64,000 bases of DNA from an uncultured Candidatus Saccharibacteria bacterium (GCA_944391325.1 CALXTC010000009.1:1-64000); one strand, 5' to 3'; counted from the stretch's first letter, positions 17,358-25,428 are shown. Numbers and translations: made by a program. The notes: generated from the sequence alone by a model not told the origin.

Positions 17358-18014
17358 ATGATTGCCAACATTCGCCAAATCGCCAAACAACTCTGGTCTA
17401 CAGCCGTTATAGGTGGTGCTATTAGCATCATCTTCGGTTTAATAGCTATGCTGTGGCCACACTTCACTCTGTCCTTTTTCATATATCTATTTAGCATTTT
17501 TGTCCTATTGCTGTCCGTGGTTGTTTTGGGACAAGCTTTTGTTAATATTCGCATCGATCGACTATGGTGGCTGTCGATGTTGTTTGCCATATGTGGCATT
17601 AGTATCGGAGTATTCATCCTGGTTAACCCAGGTGTCGCCCAGGCCTTTCTAGCCGTTTTAATGGCTGTGTACATCTTTAGCCAATCAGTATTAGATCTAG
17701 CGATTGCTTCCTATTCCGACGACAAGCAGACTAAAACACCCGTTGTCATAATGGGTATCCTAGGCATTATCTTTGGCTTCATGGTTTTGCTATACCCAAA
17801 GCTTGCCACTGAGGCTTTGGTCTGGGTTATCGGTCTGTATGTTGTCGCCCACGGCGTCATTATTGAATACTATGCCATCAAGGTTCGCCGACAGGCTAAG
17901 GCATTAGGTGACGCCATCGAACAAATAGCCGACACTGATAACGACAACACATCTGGCAAGAAGACAACCAAAAAGACCAAAACTCGCAAATCGTCTAAGA
18001 AATCTACTAAATAA
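17358..18014 (+). CDS. HdeD/DUF308-family membrane protein with lysine-rich tail
   Basis: A 218-residue protein with six hydrophobic helices in two repeats of three, each with a GxxxIxxGxxxLxxP pattern (GGAISIIFGLIAMLWP, ICGISIGVFILVNPG, ILGIIFGFMVLLYP), as in the HdeD/DUF308 family of acid-stress membrane proteins. The tail (TSGKKTTKKTKTRKSSKKS) is very lysine-rich and cytoplasmic. The start follows GGGAGG by about six bases. The physiological role in this lineage is unknown. Confidence 0.85.
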   Translation: MIANIRQIAKQLWSTAVIGGAISIIFGLIAMLWPHFTLSFFIYLFSIFVLLLSVVVLGQAFVNIRIDRLWWLSMLFAICGISIGVFILVNPGVAQAFLAVLMAVYIFSQSVLDLAIASYSDDKQTKTPVVIMGILGIIFGFMVLLYPKLATEALVWVIGLYVVAHGVIIEYYAIKVRRQAKALGDAIEQIADTDNDNTSGKKTTKKTKTRKSSKKSTK

Positions 18015-18052
18015 TTCCACTACATTAGACAGTTAATTAAAGTGCAATGCTT

Positions 18053-18081
18053 TTGCCCGTTTATCACAAATAATCTATAAT
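18053..18081 (+). promoter_or_regulatory. Promoter of the CPx-type ATPase, leaderless type
   Basis: TTGCCC (18053-18058), 17-base spacer and TATAAT (18076-18081), then six bases and the ATG at 18088. Confidence 0.65.
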
Positions 18082-18087
18082 AAGCAT

Positions 18088-20211
18088 ATGCATAATGTAA
18101 TGAGGTCTGGTAGTGTTCGCTTGTGGCAGCGACGGCTAATTTTATCCATATTTGTCACCATTCCAGTTATATATTTCGCCCTAGTCAGCCTATTCGGCGA
18201 ACAGATAATTTTTGCCAAAGAGTTAACGCCTTGGTCGATCTTGATTTTATTCGTAGCAGCCACGATCGCTATGATTTACCTAGGTGGCAGTTTCTTTCGT
18301 AGTACCCTGCGCGGTCTACGTGAACGCATGTTTAATGTCGATAGTCTAGTGACAATCGGCACAACAACTGCCTACGTCTATAGTTGGATTTCCTACATCG
18401 TCTACATTATTCAAAATCACACGGTTTTGATGACCGATCAGTTCATCGCTCCAAGGCTTTATTTTGAAACCGTCATCCTATTGTTTGCATTCGTCACATT
18501 AGGTAAATGGATTGAAAATCGAGCCGCCGATCGAACCGAACAATCCGTTCGTCAGCTGGTAAAACTACGACCACGACGAGCGCATTTAATTAATGGTGGC
18601 AACATCGTCGACATTCCAGCCGACGAAATCCAACTTGGTGATCGGTTAATGGTTCGACCAGAGGAAGTAATTCCAATTGACGGACGAGTTGTTGGTGGCG
18701 AATCAGCCGTTAATGAGTCAATGATTACCGGCGAGAGCTCGACGATTGACAAGCATATCGGTAGTCGCGTCATCGCTGGAACTGTCAACGGTCATGGACA
18801 GCTAGAGATCGTTGCCGAACGAACCAAGTCTAATACGATGTTAAGCCAAATCATTCGGCTAATTAATGGGGCTAAAAGCAGTCGAACACCTATTGAGGGC
18901 ATCGCCGATCGCATCTCTAGCGTTTTTGTGCCATTTGTAATTGTTATCGCCTTAATCACCTTTGCTATTTGGTATTTTTACGTGGGCATCAACGCCTCAT
19001 CCGCCATGGTGATGTTTATCTCAGTTATCATGGTGGCTTGTCCGTATGCCTTTGGTTTGGCTGCCCCGACAGCCATGACCGTTGGTATTGGCCTAGGCTC
19101 GCGCAACGGCATCCTAGTTCGCGATAGCGGTGCCATGCAACGACTTAGTGGCATTGACACAGTCGTATTCGATAAGACTGGCACTCTAACCGATGGTAAG
19201 TTATCAGTCACTGACGTAATTGCCATCGATGGCAATGCCAAACAGGTTATGACCATAGCCTCTAGCATCGAGCGACTCAGTGAACATTCCCTGGCCAAGG
19301 CCATTATCAAGAGGGCTAATAGCCAACATCTAGAGACACTGCCAGTCAAACACTTTACGGCAATTCCTGGCCGAGGCGTTTCGGGCATAATTAATTCGAC
19401 AACATACTTTTTGGGCAACGAGGCGCTAGTTCGTGAATATATTCACCATGATTTACCCGATGTTTCAAAATTAGCCAAGGCCAGTAAAACTATCAATTAT
19501 CTGTTTACCACCCACAAGGTTCTTGGCGTTATTGCGGTCGCCGATAAGCCCAAGGTTAATGCTGCTAAGACTATTCGCGAATTACACAAAATGAAGATCA
19601 ATACTTACCTGCTGTCTGGCGATAACGAGGCTGTAACTCGCAATATTGCCCGTCGACTAGGGATTAAGCATATCATTGCCGACGTCATGCCCGATGACAA
19701 GGCTAATGAAATTATTAGTCTGCGTAAAAAAGGCTACACAGTTGCCATGGTTGGCGATGGCATTAACGATGCCCCAGCCATAGCCAGTGCTAATGTCGGC
19801 ATTGCTATCGGTACGGGGACTGATGCCGCCATTGAGACCGGCGACATTGTCCTAGTTAATGGCGATCCCCTATCTATCTGCAATGCAATTCGCCTGGCCA
19901 AGGCAACCGTCAGCAAGGTTCATCAGAATCTGTTTTTTGCCGTTTTCTACAATATCGTTAGTCTGCCGGTTGCCGCTGGGGCTTTGGGTGCCCTAGGAAT
20001 CGTCTTTCGACCAGAATTAGCCGCCCTGATAATGGCTCTGTCGTCGACAGCTATTATTGTTAATTCGCTCACGCTGAAAATTATTGATATCACTAAGCAA
20101 CGCGAGGTCATTCGTCTAATCGCCCCGTTAGTGCTATTTCTATTATTTACCGTTATTTATATTGAGTTCGTGTATGGCAGCAGCCTACACGCCTGGATAT
20201 ACAAAATATAG
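18088..20211 (+). CDS. Heavy-metal P1B-type ATPase with CPY membrane motif
   Basis: A 707-residue pump without an N-terminal heavy-metal domain. It has eight predicted membrane helices, the actuator motif TGESS, phosphorylation Asp362 in DKTGTLTDG, and the hinge GDGINDAPA. The metal-binding motif in the sixth helix is Cys318-Pro-Tyr (ACPYAFGLA) where copper pumps have CPC and CopB-type pumps CPH. The nucleotide-domain HP pair is His400-Ser (SEHSLAKAI) instead of His-Pro. It is probably a copper or other metal exporter, but specificity is uncertain. A TATAAT box six bases before the ATG predicts a leaderless mRNA. Confidence 0.85.
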   Translation: MHNVMRSGSVRLWQRRLILSIFVTIPVIYFALVSLFGEQIIFAKELTPWSILILFVAATIAMIYLGGSFFRSTLRGLRERMFNVDSLVTIGTTTAYVYSWISYIVYIIQNHTVLMTDQFIAPRLYFETVILLFAFVTLGKWIENRAADRTEQSVRQLVKLRPRRAHLINGGNIVDIPADEIQLGDRLMVRPEEVIPIDGRVVGGESAVNESMITGESSTIDKHIGSRVIAGTVNGHGQLEIVAERTKSNTMLSQIIRLINGAKSSRTPIEGIADRISSVFVPFVIVIALITFAIWYFYVGINASSAMVMFISVIMVACPYAFGLAAPTAMTVGIGLGSRNGILVRDSGAMQRLSGIDTVVFDKTGTLTDGKLSVTDVIAIDGNAKQVMTIASSIERLSEHSLAKAIIKRANSQHLETLPVKHFTAIPGRGVSGIINSTTYFLGNEALVREYIHHDLPDVSKLAKASKTINYLFTTHKVLGVIAVADKPKVNAAKTIRELHKMKINTYLLSGDNEAVTRNIARRLGIKHIIADVMPDDKANEIISLRKKGYTVAMVGDGINDAPAIASANVGIAIGTGTDAAIETGDIVLVNGDPLSICNAIRLAKATVSKVHQNLFFAVFYNIVSLPVAAGALGALGIVFRPELAALIMALSSTAIIVNSLTLKIIDITKQREVIRLIAPLVLFLLFTVIYIEFVYGSSLHAWIYKI

Positions 20212-20265
20212 CGATATAGAGAGCTAAGATAAAGTTAACCACCTCAATACAAGGGCTAGAACGTG

Positions 20266-21180
20266 TTAAACCCGAGCCACAATCACCTCGAAAGGCTGTA
20301 GTTCATTATCTGTTAAGTCTACCCGCCCCTCGTAACTACTGATTAGCAGGTTGCCTACTAGTGGCACATGGGGGCGCACGGTTTTGTTAGATATATTTGC
20401 CACAACCATTATGCCCTCCTCGCCATAGGCACGCAAAAAACCAAATACATGACGACGATCCTCGATTACTTGCGTTTCACCATCCTGCAGTATTAGACTG
20501 CTCTTTCGCAGAGCGACTACTCGACGATAGTAATTTAAAATTGACGTTTCGTCAGAGTCCTGTGAGGCCACGGATATTGCATAGATATCCGAATCGACGT
20601 CATAGCCCCATGGAAGCGGTGCGTAATCTAGCATTCCTAACTCTTGGCCCTGACAAAGGTATGGCGTCCCCGGCAATGTCATCTGCAGTGTAGCAAACAT
20701 TTTGGCAATTTCCATATGATTTCGTAGACTACCGTAACCCGATGTTAAACGAGGCTGCCCCATATAGTCAAAAATGATTGGCCCATCATTATTTTTGTAA
20801 CAATAATAGATGAGTAGTTCACGTAGTCCATGCGAGGATGCGCCTGCCCCAGCTAAGTATTTACCAATCTGGTCAATAGCCTGGAAATCAGGGCGAAGAG
20901 TCAAATTACGTTGACTAGCAGCCTTTAATAACTGACAAACGTAATTCTCTCCATGACATCCATCATCATCGTCAGATGGCTTTTTCTGACGATCAAATGG
21001 AAAGTTGGCTATACCCGAAAAGCCAATTTCATCTACGCCAAGATCAGCGATGTAGTCCAGGTGGTCAATCAGGCCATGTAAATCACCAATGCCATCACTG
21101 TCAGAGTCGGCAAACAACGAAACATCCAAATAGTAGGATATAATATGACGCTTTTCAGTCGTTTTTGTTTGCCCATCCAT
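20266..21180 (-). CDS. Degenerate GH13 alpha-glucosidase-like protein, catalytic core deleted
   Basis: A 304-residue protein, where relatives have about 550. The N-terminus matches oligo-1,6-glucosidase types (LFADSDSDGIGDLHGLIDHL, DYIADLGVDEIGFS), and the C-terminal half has LPGTPYLCQGQELGM and the beta domain. The middle of the barrel, with the Asp nucleophile and Glu acid, is missing, and the NHDQPR motif has become YMGQPR. It cannot hydrolyse glucans by the GH13 mechanism. The frame is intact and a TATAAT box sits six bases before the ATG, so it is probably still expressed, perhaps as a binding protein. Confidence 0.75.
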   Translation of the reverse strand: MDGQTKTTEKRHIISYYLDVSLFADSDSDGIGDLHGLIDHLDYIADLGVDEIGFSGIANFPFDRQKKPSDDDDGCHGENYVCQLLKAASQRNLTLRPDFQAIDQIGKYLAGAGASSHGLRELLIYYCYKNNDGPIIFDYMGQPRLTSGYGSLRNHMEIAKMFATLQMTLPGTPYLCQGQELGMLDYAPLPWGYDVDSDIYAISVASQDSDETSILNYYRRVVALRKSSLILQDGETQVIEDRRHVFGFLRAYGEEGIMVVANISNKTVRPHVPLVGNLLISSYEGRVDLTDNELQPFEVIVARV

Positions 21181-21186
21181 AGCACA

Positions 21187-21192
21187 ATTATA
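21187..21192 (-). promoter_or_regulatory. -10 box of the degenerate GH13 gene, leaderless type
   Basis: TATAAT on the minus strand, six bases (TGTGCT), then the ATG at 21180. Confidence 0.6.
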
Positions 21193-21228
21193 TCATAAGC
21201 ATGTTGTTGTAAAATATGTCTATTTGGG

Positions 21229-21258
21229 TTGCAAAAACTTAATCGTTTATGCTAATAT
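21229..21258 (+). promoter_or_regulatory. Promoter of candidate small RNA
   Basis: TTGCAA (21229-21234), 18-base spacer and an extended -10 TGC-TAATAT (-10 at 21253-21258). The core CGTTTATGCTAATATAAG is matched at 16 of 18 bases by the promoter at 25414-25431. No start codon in a usable frame follows. Confidence 0.65.
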
Positions 21259-21264
21259 AAGTGC

Positions 21265-21378
21265 AAGCAAAGATTCAAACAAAAACATTACAAAAAATAG
21301 TAATCGTTATTTGCGAATTTTTGCTTTTGTCTCCACCACACACCTCTTTTATAGGCCGGCCTCTGCCGGCCTTTCTTG
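21265..21378 (+). ncRNA. Candidate small RNA with CU-rich region and terminator
   Basis: The predicted start (seven bases after the -10) coincides with the first base of a 12-bp stem: AAGCAAAGATTC (21265-21276) with GAATTTTTGCTT (21315-21326). Inside it is a small hairpin ATTAC/GTAAT (21287-21291, 21300-21304). An unpaired stretch with CTCCACC and CACCTC follows, and then a 7-bp GC stem GGCCGGC/GCCGGCC (21354-21360, 21365-21371) with TTTCTT. No protein frame fits. The CU-rich stretch could pair with Shine-Dalgarno sites. No known RNA family was recognised. Confidence 0.6.
21354..21378 (+). terminator. Terminator of the candidate small RNA
   Basis: A 7-bp GC stem with CTCT loop followed by TTTCTTG on the plus strand. 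On the minus strand no T run follows, so it does not serve trmD. Confidence 0.65.
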
Positions 21379-21390
21379 ATAAAGCAAACA

Positions 21391-22041
21391 CTATTTAGTT
21401 TTATGTTCTTGGCGCCACTTGGCAATTAAGGCATGATTGCCAGATAACAAAACCTCTGGCACACGTTGTCCACGAAAAACTTCTGGGCGCGTGTATTGAG
21501 GGTACTCGATATCGTCACCATCCGAGTAACTCTCAATCTCGGTTGCTTCTTCACCACCACCCAAAACGCCTGGCAATAACCGAACGACCGAATCAATAAT
21601 TGACATTGCCGGCAATTCACCGCCGGTTAATACATAGCGGCCAATTGATATTTTCTGGTCAACTAAGGCCTCTACCCTAGCATCAAAGCCCTCGTATCGT
21701 CCACAAACAATAATATAGTTATCTTGGCTATTGGCGAACTCCGTAGCCATAGATTGGTTCCAAATAGTTTCCGATGGCGACATTAGCAGAACCTTAGCAC
21801 CTGGTAGAATCTGCTTAGCCCTCTCGATGGCCATAGTTAATGGTTCAATCATCAGCAGCATACCCGCCCCACCACCAAACGGCTTATCGTCAACCTGACG
21901 ACGAGGCCCTAGACCAAAATCGCGCAAATTCAGTAGTTGGAAGTCTACAACTCCATCCTTCTGCGCCTTCCACATCATCGACGCATTTAATACGCCAGTA
22001 AACATTTCTGGAAACAATGTTATAACTAGGAATTTTTTCAT
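21391..22041 (-). CDS. trmD: tRNA (guanine-N1-)-methyltransferase
   Basis: A 216-residue SPOUT enzyme, slightly shorter than the usual 230-250. Signature segments are LITLFPEMF near the start, PFGGGAGMLLMIEP, CGRYEGFDARV and IGRYVLTGGELPAM, which form the knotted S-adenosylmethionine site. It methylates G37 of tRNAs to prevent frameshifting. It lies in the order rpsP, KH protein, trmD, the common 30S-maturation cluster without rimM. A TATAAT box (22049-22054) ends seven bases before the ATG, so it has its own promoter and little or no leader. Confidence 0.95.
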   Translation of the reverse strand: MKKFLVITLFPEMFTGVLNASMMWKAQKDGVVDFQLLNLRDFGLGPRRQVDDKPFGGGAGMLLMIEPLTMAIERAKQILPGAKVLLMSPSETIWNQSMATEFANSQDNYIIVCGRYEGFDARVEALVDQKISIGRYVLTGGELPAMSIIDSVVRLLPGVLGGGEEATEIESYSDGDDIEYPQYTRPEVFRGQRVPEVLLSGNHALIAKWRQEHKTK

Positions 22042-22097
22042 TGGTAAAATTATACACCACTAATTAAGGTTGGGTCATTTAATTAATTATTAACCAC

Positions 22098-22123
22098 TGA
22101 AAAACCACCCACAAAGGGGTGGC
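22098..22123 (-). terminator. Terminator after the KH-domain gene
   Basis: On the minus strand CCACCC-CTTTGT-GGGTGG followed by TTTTTC (stem at 22105-22110 and 22117-22122). Confidence 0.85.
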
Positions 22124-22189
22124 TTTACAGCACAAATAAATCTCGCATTTTATTATATTTAGTTCGCGCACACTTTCGAACTGGCAATA

Positions 22190-22582
22190 TTATATATCAA
22201 GATCGTCCAATTCGGCAAGGTCTTCACGTAACTTTTCGGCTCGACTCAGCGTGTTTTCCACACTATCACCGTCGCGATTTTCCACAGTGTCGACAATTTC
22301 GTCATTATCTGTCATTGCATTATCGTCGGCTGCTTCATTTTTATCGGTGTCAACAATCTTTAGATTGTATCTCGAGCCATTTTTAACACCCAAGGCTCGC
22401 AATAATGTGCGCAAACTTTGAGCCGTAGCACCGTGACGACCAATCACCCGCCCTAGATCCTCGGGGGCAACAGTCAATTCCAATAGAACACCCCGACTAT
22501 CCTCTGTCCTAGTGATACTGACCTGATCCGGATTGTCCACCAGCTCCTTCACGACATATTCAACAAATTGCTGCTCGATCAT
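22190..22582 (-). CDS. khpA: KH-domain RNA-binding protein (KhpA/YlqC-like) with acidic tail
   Basis: A 130-residue protein. Residues 1 to about 75 are the KhpA fold with the RNA-binding GxxG loop in DLGRVIGRHGATAQSLRTLL. The last 55 residues are an acidic extension (KNEAADDNAMTDNDEIVDTV and on) not found in the roughly 80-residue family standard. It binds RNA and is usually paired with KhpB. The ATG follows a strong AGGAGG site. It has a terminator on both sides, so it may be transcribed from its own extended -10 promoter (TGCTAAAAT) near 22610. Confidence 0.88.
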   Translation of the reverse strand: MIEQQFVEYVVKELVDNPDQVSITRTEDSRGVLLELTVAPEDLGRVIGRHGATAQSLRTLLRALGVKNGSRYNLKIVDTDKNEAADDNAMTDNDEIVDTVENRDGDSVENTLSRAEKLREDLAELDDLDI

Positions 22583-22617
22583 CTCCTTGCCTCCTAATTT
22601 TATTGCCTATAATTTTA

Positions 22618-22652
22618 GCAAAAATACAACCCCTGCGCAATTTTACAGGGGT
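22618..22652 (-). terminator. Terminator after rpsP
   Basis: On the minus strand ACCCCTG (22646-22652) and CAGGGGT (22629-22635) with a 10-base loop, then TGTATTTTTGC. Confidence 0.8.
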
Positions 22653-22684
22653 GGTTGCAGAAACGTTATTTAATGTAGCTACGG

Positions 22685-23062
22685 CTAGGCCTCAGCTGGA
22701 GCCTCAACCTCTTTGGTTTCCTCGGTCTCTTCGGCTGGCTCTTCCTTTGGCTGGTTCTTGCGCAACTTTTCTGGATTACGAATTGCGCGCTTACGCTCAG
22801 TGTTGCCAGTCTTGACCCATTTAGGTAGCTCGATGCCCTCGCCAGCTAGAATCTTAGCCACACGTTCGGTCGGTTGAGCACCGTTAGTCAAATACTTAGT
22901 GGCGGACTCTTTGTCTAGCTGAACTTCCTTAGTGTGAGGATTATATGATCCAACATAGGCAACAACCTTGCCACTAGATGGATGTTGTCGAACATCCTGA
23001 ACAACTACACGATAGGTAGCATAGTGGGTCTTACCCATACGTTGTAAACGAATTGTAAGCAT
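22685..23062 (-). CDS. rpsP: 30S ribosomal protein S16
   Basis: A 125-residue protein. The first 80 residues are canonical S16 (MLTIRLQRMGKTHYATYRVV, then VAYVGSYNPHTKEVQLD and NGAQPTERVAKIL). The C-terminal 45 residues are a basic then Glu-rich extension (KEEPAEETEETKEVEAPAEA) not seen in most bacteria. S16 is needed for assembly of the 30S subunit. The gene heads the cluster with khpA and trmD and has its own terminator. Confidence 0.96.
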   Translation of the reverse strand: MLTIRLQRMGKTHYATYRVVVQDVRQHPSSGKVVAYVGSYNPHTKEVQLDKESATKYLTNGAQPTERVAKILAGEGIELPKWVKTGNTERKRAIRNPEKLRKNQPKEEPAEETEETKEVEAPAEA

Positions 23063-23146
23063 TAGTCTCCTTATATCTTAAGATTTATTCTATGACGGAT
23101 TGAGCATATTCTACTAGAAATACCAGATAAAATCAAGCTGTGACGG

Positions 23147-23953
23147 CTAGCTATTGCCCAACATTTGTTTGTATTTTTCAATCGCCTCACGCGCCGCAGC
23201 CTGTTGAGCGTGCTGCTTACTGCCACCCACACCTTGCCCCATTTTGCGACCAGCCACATAGACAGCCACGATAAAGGTTTTGTCATGGTCAGGACCGCTC
23301 TCGTCAATCAGACGATAATCCGGGGTTTCATTGTCTTCACGTTGCGATATTTCCTGTAGATACGACTTGGCGTCACGCCAACTGCCGGCCTCTAGAATGT
23401 CGTCGATATTAACCAGGATATGTTTAGTGATAAACTGTTGAGCTACTGCATAGCCTTTATCCAGATAGATAGCACCAATTAGCGCCTCAAAGCAGTTCGC
23501 CACAATATGCAATTTGGCCTGCTCAGATCCACTGCGTTCACCCTTGGACATTCGAACCAGCGGAGCATAACCTAACGCCTCACCAGCATCGCGAATCGAC
23601 TCGGTTCGCACTAACGCCGCTCGCCATGATGTCATTATTCCCTCTGGGGCATCAAAATTACGGAACAAAAAATCAGTTGTCGCCAATTCTAGAACTGCGT
23701 CGCCTAAAAATTCCAATCGTTCATTATGCGCCTTGGCTGTACGTCGATGCTCGTTAACATAGCTGCGGTGCGTCAATGCAGTCACTAGTAACGACGGGTT
23801 ATCAAAGGTAAAGCCTAATTGCTCATTAGCCCACTCCTGGTACGGAGTAAAATCGACGCCTTCAACCAGTGGTACTAACGGGGCATCTTGTTGATGTCGG
23901 CAATTATCTAAATTATGACGATTATTTTGTTTGCGCTTTTTATTCTCGGTCAC
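23147..23953 (-). CDS. rnc: Ribonuclease III
   Basis: A 268-residue enzyme. After a 40-residue charged extension, the RNase III domain has the signature ERLEFLGDAVLELATTD with its catalytic Glu and Asp, and later EALIGAIYLD. The C-terminal double-stranded RNA-binding domain ends in GGSKQHAQQAAAREAI. It cuts double-stranded RNA, including rRNA precursors. Its start overlaps the end of the Nudix gene by 14 bases, so Nudix and rnc are translationally linked. The N-terminal extension is longer than in most bacterial enzymes. Confidence 0.95.
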   Translation of the reverse strand: MTENKKRKQNNRHNLDNCRHQQDAPLVPLVEGVDFTPYQEWANEQLGFTFDNPSLLVTALTHRSYVNEHRRTAKAHNERLEFLGDAVLELATTDFLFRNFDAPEGIMTSWRAALVRTESIRDAGEALGYAPLVRMSKGERSGSEQAKLHIVANCFEALIGAIYLDKGYAVAQQFITKHILVNIDDILEAGSWRDAKSYLQEISQREDNETPDYRLIDESGPDHDKTFIVAVYVAGRKMGQGVGGSKQHAQQAAAREAIEKYKQMLGNS

Positions 23954-24683
23954 GACTTTCTATCTCTCCTCTCTGTTCTAATCGGCGTCGCCCTAGTTTT
24001 ATTAATTTAGCAATGTCCTTGTAGGCAATAATATCAACAGCCTGATCATAGCTAAACCATTTAATGCCGTTCATCCAATCTTCCTTTTGAATATCGTCTG
24101 TGTCGCCAAGGGCCTTGAATAAGTATATTTGAGTACTCATTAGCACTAAAATATTCTCGCGTCGATAACGAAAATGAATCTTACCTAACCAGCAGATTGG
24201 CTCCAGCTGATGTACGCCAGCCTCCTCACCAATCTCCCGAATAGCTGTCTCTTGGGCTGTTTCACCCTCTTCGATATGGCCCTTGGGAATAGTCCATCGG
24301 TCAAAATGATCGGCCACTAACAGGATTTCTAATTCACCTTGGTTATTGATGCGATATATCACACCGCCAGCAGTTGCCTCGCGAGATATCTCGGATATTG
24401 TCGAACGGCCAGCAGATTTCGTTAAGACCCGTTGTAGGTGTCCCCTGACCAACGGCTTGGACGCCACACTGGTATTGGCTAGCGATTTACTAGCCTCGCG
24501 CCTTTTGTCGGCCTTAGTAGTCTTTCGCTTGATCCAGTCCTCGCGTCGCCGTCGATTAGACGTCTGACCACGGCCCCGATGCGTCCGGGGTGTCCTACTG
24601 GGCTGGTGCGACTGGTTCTTGGTCTGCGCCTTGTTCTGGCGTTGTCGCTGGCGAATCTTGCTTTGATTGCTTGCTTTGCTCAT
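23940..24683 (-). CDS. Nudix hydrolase with long basic N-terminal tail
   Basis: About 247 residues. The first 110 are very rich in Arg, Lys, Gln and Ser and look disordered and RNA-binding. The Nudix domain follows, with the box GHIEEGETAQETAIREIGEEAG. Nudix enzymes split nucleoside diphosphates linked to another group; the substrate is not predictable. The start is set at the ATG 24683 behind GAGGGGAG, though ATG 24695 is possible. The 5' end lies inside nusB by about 89 bases in another frame, and the 3' end overlaps rnc, which suggests a role in RNA turnover. Confidence 0.82.
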   Translation of the reverse strand: MSKASNQSKIRQRQRQNKAQTKNQSHQPSRTPRTHRGRGQTSNRRRREDWIKRKTTKADKRREASKSLANTSVASKPLVRGHLQRVLTKSAGRSTISEISREATAGGVIYRINNQGELEILLVADHFDRWTIPKGHIEEGETAQETAIREIGEEAGVHQLEPICWLGKIHFRYRRENILVLMSTQIYLFKALGDTDDIQKEDWMNGIKWFSYDQAVDIIAYKDIAKLIKLGRRRLEQRGEIESRDRE

Positions 24684-25119
24684 CGCTCCCCTCATTCATC
24701 TGGCGCCAAATCGTGCCTAGGACGCCATTAATAAAGCGAGAGGAATTCTCTGAACCAAACGACTTAGCTAATTCAACAGCCTCGTTAATCGCAACTTTGG
24801 GCGGCACAGCCCCTGCGAACTCTGTTAATTCAAACAGAGCCATTCGCAAAATATCACGATCAATAATGGAAATCTGGTTCAATGGCCAGTCCGGCGCGAC
24901 CGGAGCGATTACTGCATCTAACTGACGACCAGCCCGATTAACACCGATGGCCAACTTTTGAACAAAGTCCTTGTCGTCAATTTTATTTTCATAACGCTCT
25001 AAGTTGCGATCTAGGATCTCATCAAGATCAATAGTGTCGTCGCCTAGGCGCTCACGAAAATCATATTCGTATAACGATTGCAGTGCGATAATCCTACCTA
25101 AATGCCGATTACTTGCCAT
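24595..25119 (-). CDS. nusB: Transcription antitermination factor NusB
   Basis: A 174-residue protein. The NusB fold covers residues 1 to about 140 (RHLGRIIALQSLYEYDF, then LRMALFELTEF, PPKVAINEAVELAKSFG and FINGVLGTI). The last 35 residues form a low-complexity Ser/Gln/Pro tail, encoded by the region that overlaps the Nudix gene. NusB with S10 binds boxA RNA and supports rRNA antitermination. The ATG at 25119 follows GGCGGGGG; the TTG five codons earlier is not needed. Confidence 0.93.
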   Translation of the reverse strand: MASNRHLGRIIALQSLYEYDFRERLGDDTIDLDEILDRNLERYENKIDDKDFVQKLAIGVNRAGRQLDAVIAPVAPDWPLNQISIIDRDILRMALFELTEFAGAVPPKVAINEAVELAKSFGSENSSRFINGVLGTIWRQMNEGSDEQSKQSKQDSPATTPEQGADQEPVAPAQ

Positions 25120-25150
25120 TTTCCCCCGCCTCAAATGTTAAAATACTAAA

Positions 25151-25303
25151 CTATTTCTGCAATGCAGCCTTGCCAGTGTCGTTTTTAGTCGTCACAACCT
25201 TAACTGGTGATTTGGCATTAACCTTGCGAGCTAATTTCAGAATCAAATGGCTACGACGATTGCCAGTTCGACGTGGACTGGTCTGTTTCTTTGGTTTACC
25301 CAT
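25151..25303 (-). CDS. rpmF: 50S ribosomal protein L32
   Basis: A 50-residue protein starting MGKPKKQTSPRRTGNRRSHL, the conserved L32 N-terminus. The four zinc-binding cysteines found in many L32 proteins are absent, so this is the zinc-independent form. AAGGAG lies seven bases before the ATG and a TTGAAA-17-TAGAAT promoter lies upstream at 25339-25367. It precedes nusB by about 30 bases and is probably the first gene of the nusB-Nudix-rnc transcript. Confidence 0.88.
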   Translation of the reverse strand: MGKPKKQTSPRRTGNRRSHLILKLARKVNAKSPVKVVTTKNDTGKAALQK

Positions 25304-25338
25304 TTATATTCTCCTTACTTCTTACACAGATTGGCTAT

Positions 25339-25367
25339 ATTCTACCAGTAGTAAGTAATTATTTCAA
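25339..25367 (-). promoter_or_regulatory. Promoter of the rpmF-nusB-Nudix-rnc genes
   Basis: TTGAAA (25362-25367), 17-base spacer, TAGAAT (25339-25344), minus strand. Confidence 0.7.
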
Positions 25368-25399
25368 GTTGTCAAAACTTACACCATATGTTTTTAGCA

Positions 25400-25428
25400 T
25401 TGACTTTTCATTACGTTTATGCTAACAT
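25400..25428 (+). promoter_or_regulatory. Promoter of the LysM-like gene
   Basis: TTGACT (25400-25405), 17-base spacer with TGC before TAACAT (25423-25428). The ATG lies ten bases further. The core closely resembles the promoter of the small RNA at 21.25 kb. Confidence 0.7.
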
